DNA of 64,000 bases from Ponticaulis sp. (GCA_002692725.1 NZLU01000017.1:1-64000), one strand, 5' to 3'. Counted from the stretch's first letter, positions 1-9,625 are shown. The notes: generated by a model from the sequence alone, not told the origin. A program made the numbers and translations.

Positions 1-34
1 TCACTGTGTGTTTTGGGGTGCACGGGGGAGTAGC

Positions 35-1948
35 GTGAAGTATCGTCCAGAAATCGATGGCCTGCGAACACTCGCGGTTGTTCCGGTTATCCTCTTTCAT
101 GCCGGGTTTGAGTTATTCTCTGGCGGATATGTCGGTGTTGACGTCTTTTTCGTCATCAGCGGATATCTGATTACTACGATACTGATCACTGAACATGATG
201 AAGGCCGCTTTTCGCTGATAAACTTCTATGAGCGTCGGGCAAGGCGGATCCTGCCTGCTTTGCTCTTCGTGATTCTCTGCTGTTTGCCGTTTGCTTGGAT
301 GTGGCTCCTGCCCGATGACTTGATCGATTTCGGGAAGAGCCTTCTTGCGACCGCCCTGTTCAGCTCGAACATCTATTTTTGGATGGACTCTGATTATTTT
401 GCCACCGCGAGCGAGTTGAAGCCACTGCTCCACACTTGGAGCCTTGCCGTTGAAGAGCAGTTCTACATTTTTTTCCCGCTCGCGCTCATGGTTTTCTGGC
501 GGTTTGGTAAACGATTCTTGATTGGCCTGTTCGCTCTCGCATTCATCGTTAGCCTTGGTATGTCACACTGGGCTGCCTACAATAAGCCGGATGCCAATTT
601 CTTCCTGCTGCCAACACGGGCTTGGGAGCTACTTATCGGATCCGTCTGTGCGTTCTGGCTCCAGAAAAGGGCATTACCAGCGGCTTCAACACTATCACAA
701 CTGCTCGGGCTGTCTGGCATTTGCCTGATCATCTATTCCATTGTCTTTTTTGATGGGAGCACGCCATTCCCGAGCCTGTATGCCTTGGTACCCACAGTCG
801 GGACTGCGCTAATTATATTGTTTGCCGGAAAAAACACTTTGACCGGAGCGCTTTTAAGCCTGAAGCCGATGGTTGGCATCGGACTTATCTCTTACAGCGC
901 CTACCTATGGCATCAGCCAATTTTTGCGTTTGCCCGCCTCCGAAGCCTGCTGGAGCCGTCTCACACGCTCATGCTCGGTCTGTCCGTGCTGTCACTTGTT
1001 CTTGCATTTTTCAGCTGGAAATTCGTCGAAGCGCCCTTCAGAAACAGAAAAAGAATAAGTCGAAACTCGACATTAAGTTTGGGCGCTTCTGGAGTTTTAG
1101 CTTCGGCACTCGCAGGTGTAATATTTGTGCAAACAAATGGCTTCGAAGATCTGAAGCTTGCTACACTGAATGAAACTCAAAGATACAAATACGAACTACT
1201 TAATGAAAGCACTGGGTACGACATGTACGAACGCATGCATTCAGCAGAATGCAAATTTTGGGCTCGCGATATTCAGCATCTGAACCCTCACTCACTTGGA
1301 AACTGCTTAGAAAAGTTCGGGGCGCCAGTATTGGTTTTGGGCGACAGTCACGCCATGAATATTTATAATGTGGTAGCACGATCCGATGAATTTGAATTTG
1401 TGATAGGGATTGCTCAAGGTGGTTGCCGACCCCATACTCCTATAAGCTCGTGCCACTACGAGAGTTTCTTAGAATATTTTACCGCTGACAAGTCTTTACG
1501 ACCATTCGTCATTTACCATCAGTCAGGCTCGTACTTCTTAAAAGACGATTCAGGCGACTATGAACCGCCTCTGGACAAACCAGTTTTCTTTGACCCCAAC
1601 AATGTCGTTAAAGTGACTGAATACTTAAATGAAATTTCATCACTTGGAATAAAGGTTGTCTGGCTCGGCCCTTTTGTTGAATATAGATCCAACCTTACTC
1701 ACATATATTTCCAAGATATTCCAAAAAATAATTTCTCTGTATTTAATAATTTAGAAAAGGACCTGACAGAAAGGATAGAAGAATATTCAAGTTTTTCTTA
1801 CATTGAGTTTGACGATTTTTACAGAATCCCCGCAGAAGTTGTATTCGAAGACTGTCTCATTTGGCGAGATGGAGACCACTTCAGCACTTGCGGAGAAAAC
1901 ATAATTTCAAAAAATGCGAACTGGTCAGTGATACACAATTTAAGATGA
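35..1948 (+). CDS. OafA/YrhL-type acyltransferase with C-terminal SGNH domain
   Basis: Inner-membrane acyltransferase family 3 protein fused to a C-terminal SGNH hydrolase-like domain, the layout of enzymes that O-acetylate lipopolysaccharide or exopolysaccharide sugars. The N-terminus has the family signature YRPEIDGLR followed by GGYVGVDVFFVISGYLI and about ten hydrophobic segments to about residue 365. Late motifs LVLGDSHAMN and DGDHFS fit the SGNH blocks I and V (Ser, and Asp-x-x-His). The GTG at 35 is preferred over an in-frame GTG at 8, because GGGGGAG lies just upstream and family members start at this residue. The 3' half, from about 1050, is visibly AT-richer than the surroundings. 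Acceptor sugar unknown. Confidence 0.88.
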   Translation: MKYRPEIDGLRTLAVVPVILFHAGFELFSGGYVGVDVFFVISGYLITTILITEHDEGRFSLINFYERRARRILPALLFVILCCLPFAWMWLLPDDLIDFGKSLLATALFSSNIYFWMDSDYFATASELKPLLHTWSLAVEEQFYIFFPLALMVFWRFGKRFLIGLFALAFIVSLGMSHWAAYNKPDANFFLLPTRAWELLIGSVCAFWLQKRALPAASTLSQLLGLSGICLIIYSIVFFDGSTPFPSLYALVPTVGTALIILFAGKNTLTGALLSLKPMVGIGLISYSAYLWHQPIFAFARLRSLLEPSHTLMLGLSVLSLVLAFFSWKFVEAPFRNRKRISRNSTLSLGASGVLASALAGVIFVQTNGFEDLKLATLNETQRYKYELLNESTGYDMYERMHSAECKFWARDIQHLNPHSLGNCLEKFGAPVLVLGDSHAMNIYNVVARSDEFEFVIGIAQGGCRPHTPISSCHYESFLEYFTADKSLRPFVIYHQSGSYFLKDDSGDYEPPLDKPVFFDPNNVVKVTEYLNEISSLGIKVVWLGPFVEYRSNLTHIYFQDIPKNNFSVFNNLEKDLTERIEEYSSFSYIEFDDFYRIPAEVVFEDCLIWRDGDHFSTCGENIISKNANWSVIHNLR

Positions 1949-2215
1949 TCACATTCAAACTTTCGTCTGCTTTTAAAATATTACTTCCATCTTTTGAACA
2001 GGGGAATCTGAGCCCGACTGGCGCCAGCAACTTCATGAATACTTGAAGCTTTTCATCATACACCTCTTTTCAACGTGTTGGGCCCGATGAGGTCAGCGCA
2101 CAATTGAGTGGGAGTAGACTGACACTTCGGTTGAATTCGAGGTCAGGATGGGCGACGATTTAGCAAACGCGACGATCGGGTCGTGTACCGCTTCTCCAGT
2201 CATGAGGTGTCTGCC

Positions 2216-3655
2216 TTGATCCGTTTCTCCGCGCTGTTTCTGAGCTCTATTTTAGTTACGCTGCCAATGGCAGTTGCCAACCCCCAGACAGACGCCGTAC
2301 TGGCCGACATCGATGCCCGCTACGACCAAACCTCAGACGTCGCGCATCAGATCTGGAAATGGGCAGAGCCCGGTTATCAGGAAACAAAGTCCTCAAATTT
2401 GCTCGCCAGCGAATTAGAGGCCGCTGGCTTCTCAATTGAGCGCGGAGTCGCCGAGATCCCGACCGCCTTCATTGCCAGCTATAAACAGGGAGATGGACCC
2501 GTGATTGCGGTGCTCGGCGAGTATGACGCCCTACCGGGCTTCAGCCAGGCGGCAAAACCGTTTCGTTCACCTCTGCCCGGTCGACTCAGCGGACATGCGT
2601 GCGGACATCACATGTTTGGTGCGGGGTCGATGTCAGCCGTGATTGCAATTAAAGACTGGCTGGAGGAAACAGGCACGCCCGGCGAAATCCGGTTTTACGG
2701 CACTCCCGCGGAAGAGGGCGGCAGCGGTAAGGTTTATATGGTTCGCGCCGGTTTGTTCGATGATGTCGACTTTTCCATCCATTGGCACCCGGCCGATGCG
2801 AATGGCGTGATGGCAACTGCCACGCTCGCCAATCGATCTGCAAAGTTCCGGTTTAAAGGCGTTTCGGCGCACGCAGCTGCCGCTCCGGATAAGGGGCGAT
2901 CCGCGCTCGATGGTGTCGAGGCCATGAATATGATGGTGAACATGCTGCGCGAGCACATTCCGCAGGAGTCCCGGATTCATTACGTCATCACAGCTGGCGG
3001 TCTTGCGCCAAATGTCGTGCCGGATTTTGCCGAAGTGTTCTATTATGTGCGTCATCCTTTCCCCGATCAGGTCGAAGACATCTGGAAACGCGTGGAGGAT
3101 ACCGCCCGCGGAGCTGCCCTTGGGACGGGAACCAGCGTCGATTGGGAGGTGATTCACGGCAACAACCCACTTCTGATCAACGAACCTTTGGCGCTTGCCA
3201 TGCTGGATAAGCTCGAATCGCTGGGCGGATTTTCCTATACGGAAGAAGAACAGGCCTTCGCCGAAGAGCTGTATGCAACACTCGACAGCCCAAGCTTGGA
3301 ACTCGGTTCGCAAGAGAAAATTCAGCCTTATTCGGCCTCTCTGAGTTTCGGGTCGACCGATGTGGGCGACGTCTCCTACGCAACGCCAACCGTGGGCGTC
3401 AGAACGGCGACCTGGGTGCCCGGTACACCGGCCCATTCCTGGCAGGCGGTCGCGGCAGGTGACACCACGATCGGCATGAAGGGCACGCAACTCGCGGCCA
3501 AAACCATCGCTCTGACGGCGATTGAGCTTTATGAAAATGAGGATTTAAGAGCAGAAGCCAAAGCCGCTTTCGACGCAGCACGCGGAGAGGATTATGAATA
3601 CTCCTCCCTGCTTGGCGATCGCGAGCCACCGCTCGATTATCGCGTTAATCCGTAG
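2216..3655 (+). CDS. Secreted M20 family amidohydrolase (AbgB-like)
   Basis: Metal-dependent amidohydrolase of the M20 family, closest in layout to p-aminobenzoyl-glutamate hydrolase subunit B. Visible motifs are GEYDALPGF, GHACGHHMFGAG (Cys/His metal site), TPAEEGG (catalytic Glu pair) and IHWHPAD. The TTG at 2216 is chosen because GAGGTG lies 6 bases upstream and translation from it gives a clean signal peptide ending near AVA-NPQ; a GTG at 2183 would add eleven residues before it. Probably periplasmic. The C-terminus overlaps the convergent PLP gene by 11 bases. Substrate unknown; an N-acyl amino acid or aminobenzoyl-glutamate-like amide is plausible. Confidence 0.85.
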   Translation: MIRFSALFLSSILVTLPMAVANPQTDAVLADIDARYDQTSDVAHQIWKWAEPGYQETKSSNLLASELEAAGFSIERGVAEIPTAFIASYKQGDGPVIAVLGEYDALPGFSQAAKPFRSPLPGRLSGHACGHHMFGAGSMSAVIAIKDWLEETGTPGEIRFYGTPAEEGGSGKVYMVRAGLFDDVDFSIHWHPADANGVMATATLANRSAKFRFKGVSAHAAAAPDKGRSALDGVEAMNMMVNMLREHIPQESRIHYVITAGGLAPNVVPDFAEVFYYVRHPFPDQVEDIWKRVEDTARGAALGTGTSVDWEVIHGNNPLLINEPLALAMLDKLESLGGFSYTEEEQAFAEELYATLDSPSLELGSQEKIQPYSASLSFGSTDVGDVSYATPTVGVRTATWVPGTPAHSWQAVAAGDTTIGMKGTQLAAKTIALTAIELYENEDLRAEAKAAFDAARGEDYEYSSLLGDREPPLDYRVNP

Positions 3656-4733
3656 CAGCGCGCCTAAACCCTAGGGTCGCTTCTGATGATCCGGCAATCC
3701 GGGGTGAAAATTCCATAGGTGCAAACCTGGAGAGCTTTTCTGAGACAATGGCGCGAGCTGCAGTCATCGCGCTTTCTGAAACAGACGACATATACCGGCA
3801 TTCCAGCTCGTCATCATAACGTTCGGAGCCATCAGCGCAGATGCATACCACACTCATCGGCCCCGTCGCCGTTGAAAGCCAGTCGAGCGCTCCAAGCATC
3901 ACGCCTGTGCTGGAAAGGCCAATGGCGCAGAGATCGCGGCTCCGTAAAAATTCAAAGGCAGCCAATACCTGAGCCTCATCCACCCGGATATCTGCTGGCT
4001 TCGGCATATCGGCGAAGGTGGATTTCCGGCCACTGCCATAGCCCGGAATAAAGAGTTTGGTTTTGCAATCCGCATCTGGCTCCACAAAAGCGCAGGACCC
4101 GAACGGATCGACCAGGAAAAGTTGCGTCTCAAGTTCATGAGATTTCAGATAATCGGCAAACCCGCGCGCCGTTCCGCCCGATGAGGCCGCCACAAAGCAG
4201 GCATCAAACTCATCCTTGGCCAGCACTTCAGGCGCGGTCCAATCTCTGTGACAGGCCGGATTGTCCTGATTTCGATATTGGTCAAGAAAAACAGCACCAT
4301 CCCGGTTCGCAACCTCACCCGCTATACGCATGCGGGCTGCATTCGAAGATTCACCCGGTTCAGGTTCAGCGATGATGAGGTTGGCTCCTGCATCGCGAAT
4401 GCCTTGCGCATTATAGCGGCTGATGGACGGCGAAGACACGATTGTCACGCGAAGCCCCAGGCGCTCGCCGATACGAGACAGCGCATAGCCGTAATTCCCC
4501 GATGACGCATCCACGATATGGCCGACTGTTCTGGCTTCTTCCAGTCGTCGTGAAAGAATGTACCAGGCGACCCGGTCTTTCACAGAACCGAATTCGTTGA
4601 ACCGCTCTTCCTTCAGATACAAACGATGCTGATGACCATTCACTTCGACATGAAAGCCCGTCAGCGGCGTTTCGCCGATCTGAAATGGATAATCCGTCGT
4701 TCTGGGCTGAATTACACGTTCCGGGAGAGACAT
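3645..4733 (-). CDS. Cysteine synthase-family PLP enzyme (SbnA-like)
   Basis: Fold-type II PLP-dependent enzyme of 362 residues. The PLP lysine is Lys52 in FGSVKDR and the substrate loop is SSGNYGYAL, followed by a glycine-rich phosphate-binding stretch SSGGTARG. It differs from housekeeping CysK, which is also in this window at 15-16 kb, and overall looks nearer to SbnA, which joins O-phosphoserine and glutamate on the way to 2,3-diaminopropionate. No SbnB-like dehydrogenase or siderophore synthetase is adjacent, so this function is only suggested. It stands alone, convergent with the M20 gene. Other beta-replacement reactions are equally possible. Confidence 0.7.
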   Translation of the reverse strand: MSLPERVIQPRTTDYPFQIGETPLTGFHVEVNGHQHRLYLKEERFNEFGSVKDRVAWYILSRRLEEARTVGHIVDASSGNYGYALSRIGERLGLRVTIVSSPSISRYNAQGIRDAGANLIIAEPEPGESSNAARMRIAGEVANRDGAVFLDQYRNQDNPACHRDWTAPEVLAKDEFDACFVAASSGGTARGFADYLKSHELETQLFLVDPFGSCAFVEPDADCKTKLFIPGYGSGRKSTFADMPKPADIRVDEAQVLAAFEFLRSRDLCAIGLSSTGVMLGALDWLSTATGPMSVVCICADGSERYDDELECRYMSSVSESAMTAARAIVSEKLSRFAPMEFSPRIAGSSEATLGFRRAATD

Positions 4734-4976
4734 ATATTTCGGGCTCTACTTTAACCTGATTATCGGTAAGGACATTGAAGCGCGAGTGCGACTGAAAGAC
4801 AATCCGGGATTTGTCTGCGCTGAAAGTCGTATAAACACAAGGCCAACACTGGACGTGAACGTACACAACTGCGCACTTATTGGGAATCTGCCCTTTTCGT
4901 CACCATGCACTCTTGTCAGGGCGCAATCATGAGATAGGGATTGTGGCGAAGGTAGAGTTATTCGGGGGAATTGCAC

Positions 4977-5894
4977 ATGGCGATCGGATTCAAAAGTCAG
5001 CTCGAAAACATGGATGGCATTTATTCTGCGCTGTTTACGGCTGCAGAGACCATTTACGCCGTGTTGCAAAAGGGAGAGGGGCTCAAATTCGCAACCTCAT
5101 CAAACGAGTCCGGAGACGACCAGATCGAACTCGATGTGATTGCCGACAATGCCTTTTATGACACGCTGAGCCAGGATCCGAATGTCCGTTATGTGGTGTC
5201 TGAAGAACGTCCGGACATGAATAAAGTGTCTGATGGTCCCTACAGTGTCGCGCTGGACCCTATTGACGGGTCTAAATCTGCGCTGATCGGCATTCCGTGC
5301 GGCGCGATTTTCGGCATCTGGAAAGACGCCGATTCAGCCGCTGACTTTCACGGCGGTAACATTCTCGCGGGTGGTTTTTTCGTCTTCGGTATGACCCTCG
5401 AAGTCTATTTTGCTGATGGTGGCAAAGTTTATAAAGGCCAGAAAGATCCGCTGACAGGCACCTGGACCGTGCTGCCGATCGCAGATCCGATGCCGTCTGC
5501 AGATATTATCGCCATTAACGGCCAGATGCAGAAAGTCTGGGACAAATGGCTGCAGGATTATATCAATGATGCGGTCGACGCGACCGATGGCAAGAAACCG
5601 CACAATATGCGCTGGTTTGCGAGCATGGTGTCCGACATGAAGCGCATGGTGCTGCAGGGCGGTCTGTTTGCCTATCCGAGCGCGAACTTCAAAGGCTATG
5701 AAAGCGGAAAGTTGCGTCTCGTGTATGAAGCCATCCCGATGGCGTTCTTGATCCATGCCATGGGCGGATCTTCAACCAATGGCGACACGTGCATTCTGGA
5801 TTTGCCAGTCGAAAAGCTACACCAGAAAGTGCCGGTCTTTATTGGCGACAAAGCCAAGATAGAAGCGCTGGAAGCTTATAAGAAAAAGGGTTGA
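4977..5894 (+). CDS. Class I fructose-1,6-bisphosphatase (or sedoheptulose-bisphosphatase)
   Basis: Sugar bisphosphatase that removes the C1 phosphate of fructose-1,6-bisphosphate in gluconeogenesis, or acts on sedoheptulose-1,7-bisphosphate. The metal site is LDPIDGSKS, in place of the usual FDPLDGSSN. The C-terminal block YEAIPMAFLIHAMGG, then LDLPVEKLHQKVPVFIG, is clearly of the family. At 305 residues it is slightly short. The ATG at 4977 has GGGGGAA 6 bases upstream, which is preferred to a TTG at 4971. It is monocistronic or co-transcribed with the downstream phosphatase. The changed metal-loop residues may alter metal use or substrate. Confidence 0.8.
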   Translation: MAIGFKSQLENMDGIYSALFTAAETIYAVLQKGEGLKFATSSNESGDDQIELDVIADNAFYDTLSQDPNVRYVVSEERPDMNKVSDGPYSVALDPIDGSKSALIGIPCGAIFGIWKDADSAADFHGGNILAGGFFVFGMTLEVYFADGGKVYKGQKDPLTGTWTVLPIADPMPSADIIAINGQMQKVWDKWLQDYINDAVDATDGKKPHNMRWFASMVSDMKRMVLQGGLFAYPSANFKGYESGKLRLVYEAIPMAFLIHAMGGSSTNGDTCILDLPVEKLHQKVPVFIGDKAKIEALEAYKKKG

Positions 5895-5928
5895 TCCAGC
5901 CATTAGACATCCGCGGAAGGAGATGACG

Positions 5929-6633
5929 ATGATGAAGTATTCCAGTCTCGCTTTCGTTGTTTTGGCGGCAGCTTGCACAACGTCCCCGCCGCCTTCGCAG
6001 GTCGAATTCACTCCGGGGACGGCCTGGGTGATGGAAGGTGCTGGCTGGGCTGAAGAAGCTGAAGCGGTTTACACCGAAGCCACGGAATACATTCTTGCCG
6101 AGGCCGCCCAACGACCCGCAAAGAGTTGGGCGGTTGTACTCGATCTCGACGAAACTGTAATGAACAATGTCCAGTATCAGGTCGAGCGCGAGACGATCGG
6201 CGAAAGCTATACGTCAGAGAGCTGGTATGACTGGACGCAGCGCAAGGAAGCAACGCTGGTTCCCGGCGTAGAAGCGTTTCTGAATGCGGTGAATGAAGCG
6301 GGTGGCTTCGTCGCCTTTGTCACCAACCGGTCGGATTCAGAACAGCTGGCAACTGAGGAAAATCTCGCTGCGTTGGGTCTCACCCGACATGATGACTTCC
6401 GTATTCTTCTCACCCGCGCGCGACCCGATGGCGCCAACAAGAAGGATGCGCGTTACGACATCGTACCAGGAATGCTGGCCGCACAAGGCTATGAGAATGT
6501 CGAAGTGATTGCATATCTGGGTGACAATGTGGGTGATAAGCCCGAAACGCCCGGAGAATGGACATTTTTCTGTATCGATCAGGGCGCAATGTATGGCGAA
6601 GCGTGCGCGGCTGTGCCGGGACCCGGCCTGTAA
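5929..6633 (+). CDS. HAD acid phosphatase, lipoprotein e(P4)-like
   Basis: Secreted class C-type acid phosphatase/5'-nucleotidase of the HAD superfamily, probably surface- or periplasm-anchored. The N-terminus has a short signal ending LAAACTTSP, a slightly atypical lipobox. HAD motif I is VVLDLDETVMNN, motif II region FVTNRS, and the acidic motif IV region is YLGDNVGDKPE. GGAAGGAG ends one base before an ATG at 5923, so the ATGs at 5929 and 5932 have better spacing; 5929 is reported. It follows the bisphosphatase by 34 bases and could share its transcript. Likely role: phosphate or nucleotide scavenging. Confidence 0.82.
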   Translation: MMKYSSLAFVVLAAACTTSPPPSQVEFTPGTAWVMEGAGWAEEAEAVYTEATEYILAEAAQRPAKSWAVVLDLDETVMNNVQYQVERETIGESYTSESWYDWTQRKEATLVPGVEAFLNAVNEAGGFVAFVTNRSDSEQLATEENLAALGLTRHDDFRILLTRARPDGANKKDARYDIVPGMLAAQGYENVEVIAYLGDNVGDKPETPGEWTFFCIDQGAMYGEACAAVPGPGL

Positions 6634-7109
6634 GTCATCTGAGAATGGATCTGCGCTACCATTCCAACATCAAAGCTTCCTGCTCGATTTTTAGGTCATG
6701 CCCGACCTGGTTGGGAATGACGATAGCGGAAAAACGGATCTGCAGTCTCTGAATCCAGGCCAGGACTACGGATCATCAGGTGTTTGAAACGCGTTTTTCG
6801 GGGAAGATCCGGGACTGCCTCTTGGGCAGGAGCCAGTCCCGGTGCGGCGCTCTCGGTAGTCGCGCCGAAAGCCAATGCATGCGTCCCCACTGCAATCAGC
6901 CTTCCGCACGATCAGTGCCAAAGGTGTATACCCTCCGCCATCCCCGAAACGGGGGAGATCAAGCACCCATTGTCAGAAAAGGTCGGAGGCCCCTAATTCT
7001 CTGATAACGCTCACCCATTCAGGGGATTGTCTGTCTGCAAGAAAACCGGGAATGTTCTAAAAAACAAAAGGTAATCCGCGCGTCATCGCGGACGACTGAC
7101 AGAGGCAAG
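6634..7109. other. Gene-free interval of 476 bp with a stem-loop element
   Basis: No convincing coding region on either strand. A 9-bp inverted repeat (CCGGGACTG at 6809-6817 with CAGTCCCGG at 6834-6842) encloses a second small stem (CTGCC/GGCAG). A CCCCG-AAA-CGGGG hairpin lies at 6942-6954. No T-tract follows either, so they are not obvious terminators. The histidine-kinase promoter must lie here, but no sigma-70-like pair could be picked with confidence. A good ribosome-binding site (AGAGGCAAG) precedes the kinase ATG. Confidence 0.5.
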
Positions 7110-8993
7110 ATGGCTCAGACTTCCATATATGTCCCGCCCTATCTGCGGCTGACCGTTCTGATCGGTCTGGGCATTGCTGCCTTTATTGGATCGACTTTCT
7201 TTGCCCTGCAATCCGCCGATGGTATCAGTTTCAATCCGGCGGATTGGCGCAGTGTTACGGACACGCCTGGCACGATCTGGGCCTCCTTGTTCACCGGGTT
7301 TCTGGCCTATCTGATCTCAGCCTGGATCTGGGCACTCAAGCCCGATGATCCCCCTGCCATTCTTTTCGCGGCAAGCGGACTGATGACGCTGGGATTCTGT
7401 TTTGCATCAATCGGGTTCGATCTGGCCGTGCCGCTTTCTCAGAGCACCCTGATGTCGATGATGGTCACAAACGCACTGACAGCGTCTGCGTTCGGCATCA
7501 TCATGCCCTGCCTGTTTCTGATCTATCCGGGCAAGCTTCCATTCTGGAGATTTCTGGTTGTTGCCAATGTGCTGGGTTTTGGTGGCTGGACCCTGATCAG
7601 TGCCTTTGGACCACAGCAAAACCTGGCGGTTGTACAGCTGATCACCTTCTGCGAAATGATCGCGATCATTGTGGTGGTCATCTGGCAGGTTCTGGCTTCA
7701 AGGTCAGAACCTCGTCGTTTTGCGATTGCCAACTTTCTTGGGGTTTCAACGATTATCGGGTCAGGCGGCTTCATCGCGACAGTTGCTGCGCCAATCAGTT
7801 TTGGTTTCCCGCCCCTGATGGAACCGAGCTATGCCTTCGCCTTCTTCCTGATCATTTATGTCGGGCTTGCGATTGGTCTGCTGCGATATCGTTTATTCGA
7901 TCTCGGTACCTGGGCCTATCGGCTCGCCTTCTATGTGTCGGCTGCCATTGTGATGATCCTGCTCGATCTGGCATTGGTGACTGTTCTGGCGCTGGATCAA
8001 GGCCAGGCGATCGGTATTTCGCTGTTTGCCGTGGCAATCATTTACCTGCCGCTTCGGGACATTCTCTGGCGACGCATTCTCCATGCGCAGCGGAAAACCA
8101 ATCAGAATCTGATGCATAAGGTATTGGATGCCGCGTTGCAGCCGACTGTCGAGAGCCGCCGTCAGAACTGGCAGAAGATCTTCATGGATCATTTCGAACC
8201 GCTGCAACATGAAATTGTCGCAGCGCGTGGGGATGGTGTTGAGATGAGCAGAGAGAGCTTATCGCTTTACATCCCGCCGGCCGGAGACGCGCACGCCTTT
8301 GAGTTAACATATCCGAATAATGGGCGGTCTCTCTTCTCAAAAGAGGATGTTGTTCTCGCCGAGCAAATGATCAGCATCGCCCGGCATGCGCGAGAAAGTC
8401 GTCATGCTTATGACCGCGGCGTTGCTGAAGAACGCACACGGATTGCGCGCGACATTCACGACAATATCAGCGCGCAATTGATGCGGGCGCTTCATTCTCA
8501 GCGCGATGACCGGAAGGACACGATGATCCGGGAGACGCTGTCAGACCTGCGCGACGTGATCAACAATGCCCAGGGCACAGATCTCCCGCTCGAAAATGTT
8601 CTGGCCGATCTGCGGGCCGAAACCGCTGAGCGACTTGATGCGCAAGGCGTGACTCTCAAATGGGCGCTGCGCAGCGATGAAGACAACACACTCAGCGCCT
8701 CCATGGTTCATGCGATCCGCTCGGTCATCCGGGAGGCAATCAGCAATACGCTGAAGCATGCCGGCGCCAAGGTTCTCAGCGTCGATATCTGTTCGAACGG
8801 AGCGTCAATTGAGCTGCGGATTTCGGACGACGGCACCGGGTTTGATCCTGACGCCGTGACGCTTGGGCATGGATTGAATAATATGAAAGCGCGCATTGAA
8901 AGTCTTGGCGGAGACTTTGTACTCAAAGCCGGCGAACAGGGCAAAGGCGCAAATCTGGTCGCAACTCTACCCATGAAAGCGAATGTGTCATGA
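7110..8993 (+). CDS. Membrane sensor histidine kinase, NarL-partner (HisKA_3) type
   Basis: Inner-membrane sensor kinase of 627 residues. Roughly the first 325 residues form about eight to nine hydrophobic segments without a large periplasmic loop, so the signal is probably membrane-borne or lipid-soluble. The dimerisation block ERTRIARDIHDNIS holds the phospho-accepting His450, followed by a HATPase_c domain with REAISNTLKHA (N box) and DDGTGFDP (G1 box) and GHGLNNMKARIESLGG. It shares an ATGA overlap with the response regulator gene, so the two are translationally coupled. Targets and signal cannot be inferred. Confidence 0.88.
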   Translation: MAQTSIYVPPYLRLTVLIGLGIAAFIGSTFFALQSADGISFNPADWRSVTDTPGTIWASLFTGFLAYLISAWIWALKPDDPPAILFAASGLMTLGFCFASIGFDLAVPLSQSTLMSMMVTNALTASAFGIIMPCLFLIYPGKLPFWRFLVVANVLGFGGWTLISAFGPQQNLAVVQLITFCEMIAIIVVVIWQVLASRSEPRRFAIANFLGVSTIIGSGGFIATVAAPISFGFPPLMEPSYAFAFFLIIYVGLAIGLLRYRLFDLGTWAYRLAFYVSAAIVMILLDLALVTVLALDQGQAIGISLFAVAIIYLPLRDILWRRILHAQRKTNQNLMHKVLDAALQPTVESRRQNWQKIFMDHFEPLQHEIVAARGDGVEMSRESLSLYIPPAGDAHAFELTYPNNGRSLFSKEDVVLAEQMISIARHARESRHAYDRGVAEERTRIARDIHDNISAQLMRALHSQRDDRKDTMIRETLSDLRDVINNAQGTDLPLENVLADLRAETAERLDAQGVTLKWALRSDEDNTLSASMVHAIRSVIREAISNTLKHAGAKVLSVDICSNGASIELRISDDGTGFDPDAVTLGHGLNNMKARIESLGGDFVLKAGEQGKGANLVATLPMKANVS

Positions 8994-9625
8994 AACAGGC
9001 CCTGATCGTCGAAGATGTTGCTGAAACGAGGGACTGGCTGTGCGAAGTCACCCGGCAAGCCTTCCCCGACTGCGAGATCTATGAAGTCAAAAATGTTCGT
9101 GAGGCGCTGTTTCAGGTCAAGCGAACGGATTTCGATCTGGCGCTGGTCGATCTCGGCCTTCCAGATGGAAACGGCATTGATGTGGTGACAGCACTCGCGG
9201 ACAAGAATATTGGCACAGTCACCGTTGTCGCGACTGTGATGGGAGATGATGCGTCAGTTGTCGCGGCGCTTTCGGCCGGCGCCAGTGGATACCTTTTGAA
9301 GGATTCTCCTCGCGATGTGTTCGAGCGCCAGCTGAAACAGATCGAACAGGGCATTCCCGCACTTTCGCCGTCCATTGCCCGGCGAATTCTCGATCATTTT
9401 GCGCGAACAGTTCAGCCCGCCGCACCCGAAAACAATCTGACACCGCGCGAACGCGAAGTGCTCGCCCTGATCGGACGCGGATTACGCAATGCCGAAGCCG
9501 CGCAGGCGCTAGGATTATCCGAAGGCACGGTCTCGACCCACATTAAATCGATCTATTCCAAGCTTGGGATATCCTCGCGCGCCGAAGCTGCGCTGCAGGC
9601 CGCAAAATTGGGGCTCACGGAATAA
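8990..9625 (+). CDS. NarL/FixJ family response regulator
   Basis: DNA-binding response regulator of 211 residues. The receiver domain has acidic residues in IVEDV, the phospho-acceptor Asp54 in LALVDLGLPDG and the conserved Lys in YLLKDS. The C-terminal LuxR-type helix-turn-helix runs from LTPREREVLALIGRG to VSTHIKSIYSKLGI. Its start codon overlaps the stop of the upstream histidine kinase, so it is the cognate partner. Output genes are not evident from neighbours. Confidence 0.92.
   Translation: MKQALIVEDVAETRDWLCEVTRQAFPDCEIYEVKNVREALFQVKRTDFDLALVDLGLPDGNGIDVVTALADKNIGTVTVVATVMGDDASVVAALSAGASGYLLKDSPRDVFERQLKQIEQGIPALSPSIARRILDHFARTVQPAAPENNLTPREREVLALIGRGLRNAEAAQALGLSEGTVSTHIKSIYSKLGISSRAEAALQAAKLGLTE

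Noticed and set aside
2633..3490. Long open frame on the minus strand across the M20 peptidase gene
   Set aside because: It lies opposite a gene with clear family motifs and has no ribosome-binding site or recognisable motif; it is an effect of codon bias.
6696..6890. Small minus-strand frame in the 6.6-7.1 kb gap
   Set aside because: 64 codons without ribosome-binding site or recognisable sequence; the frame is not extended by neighbours.
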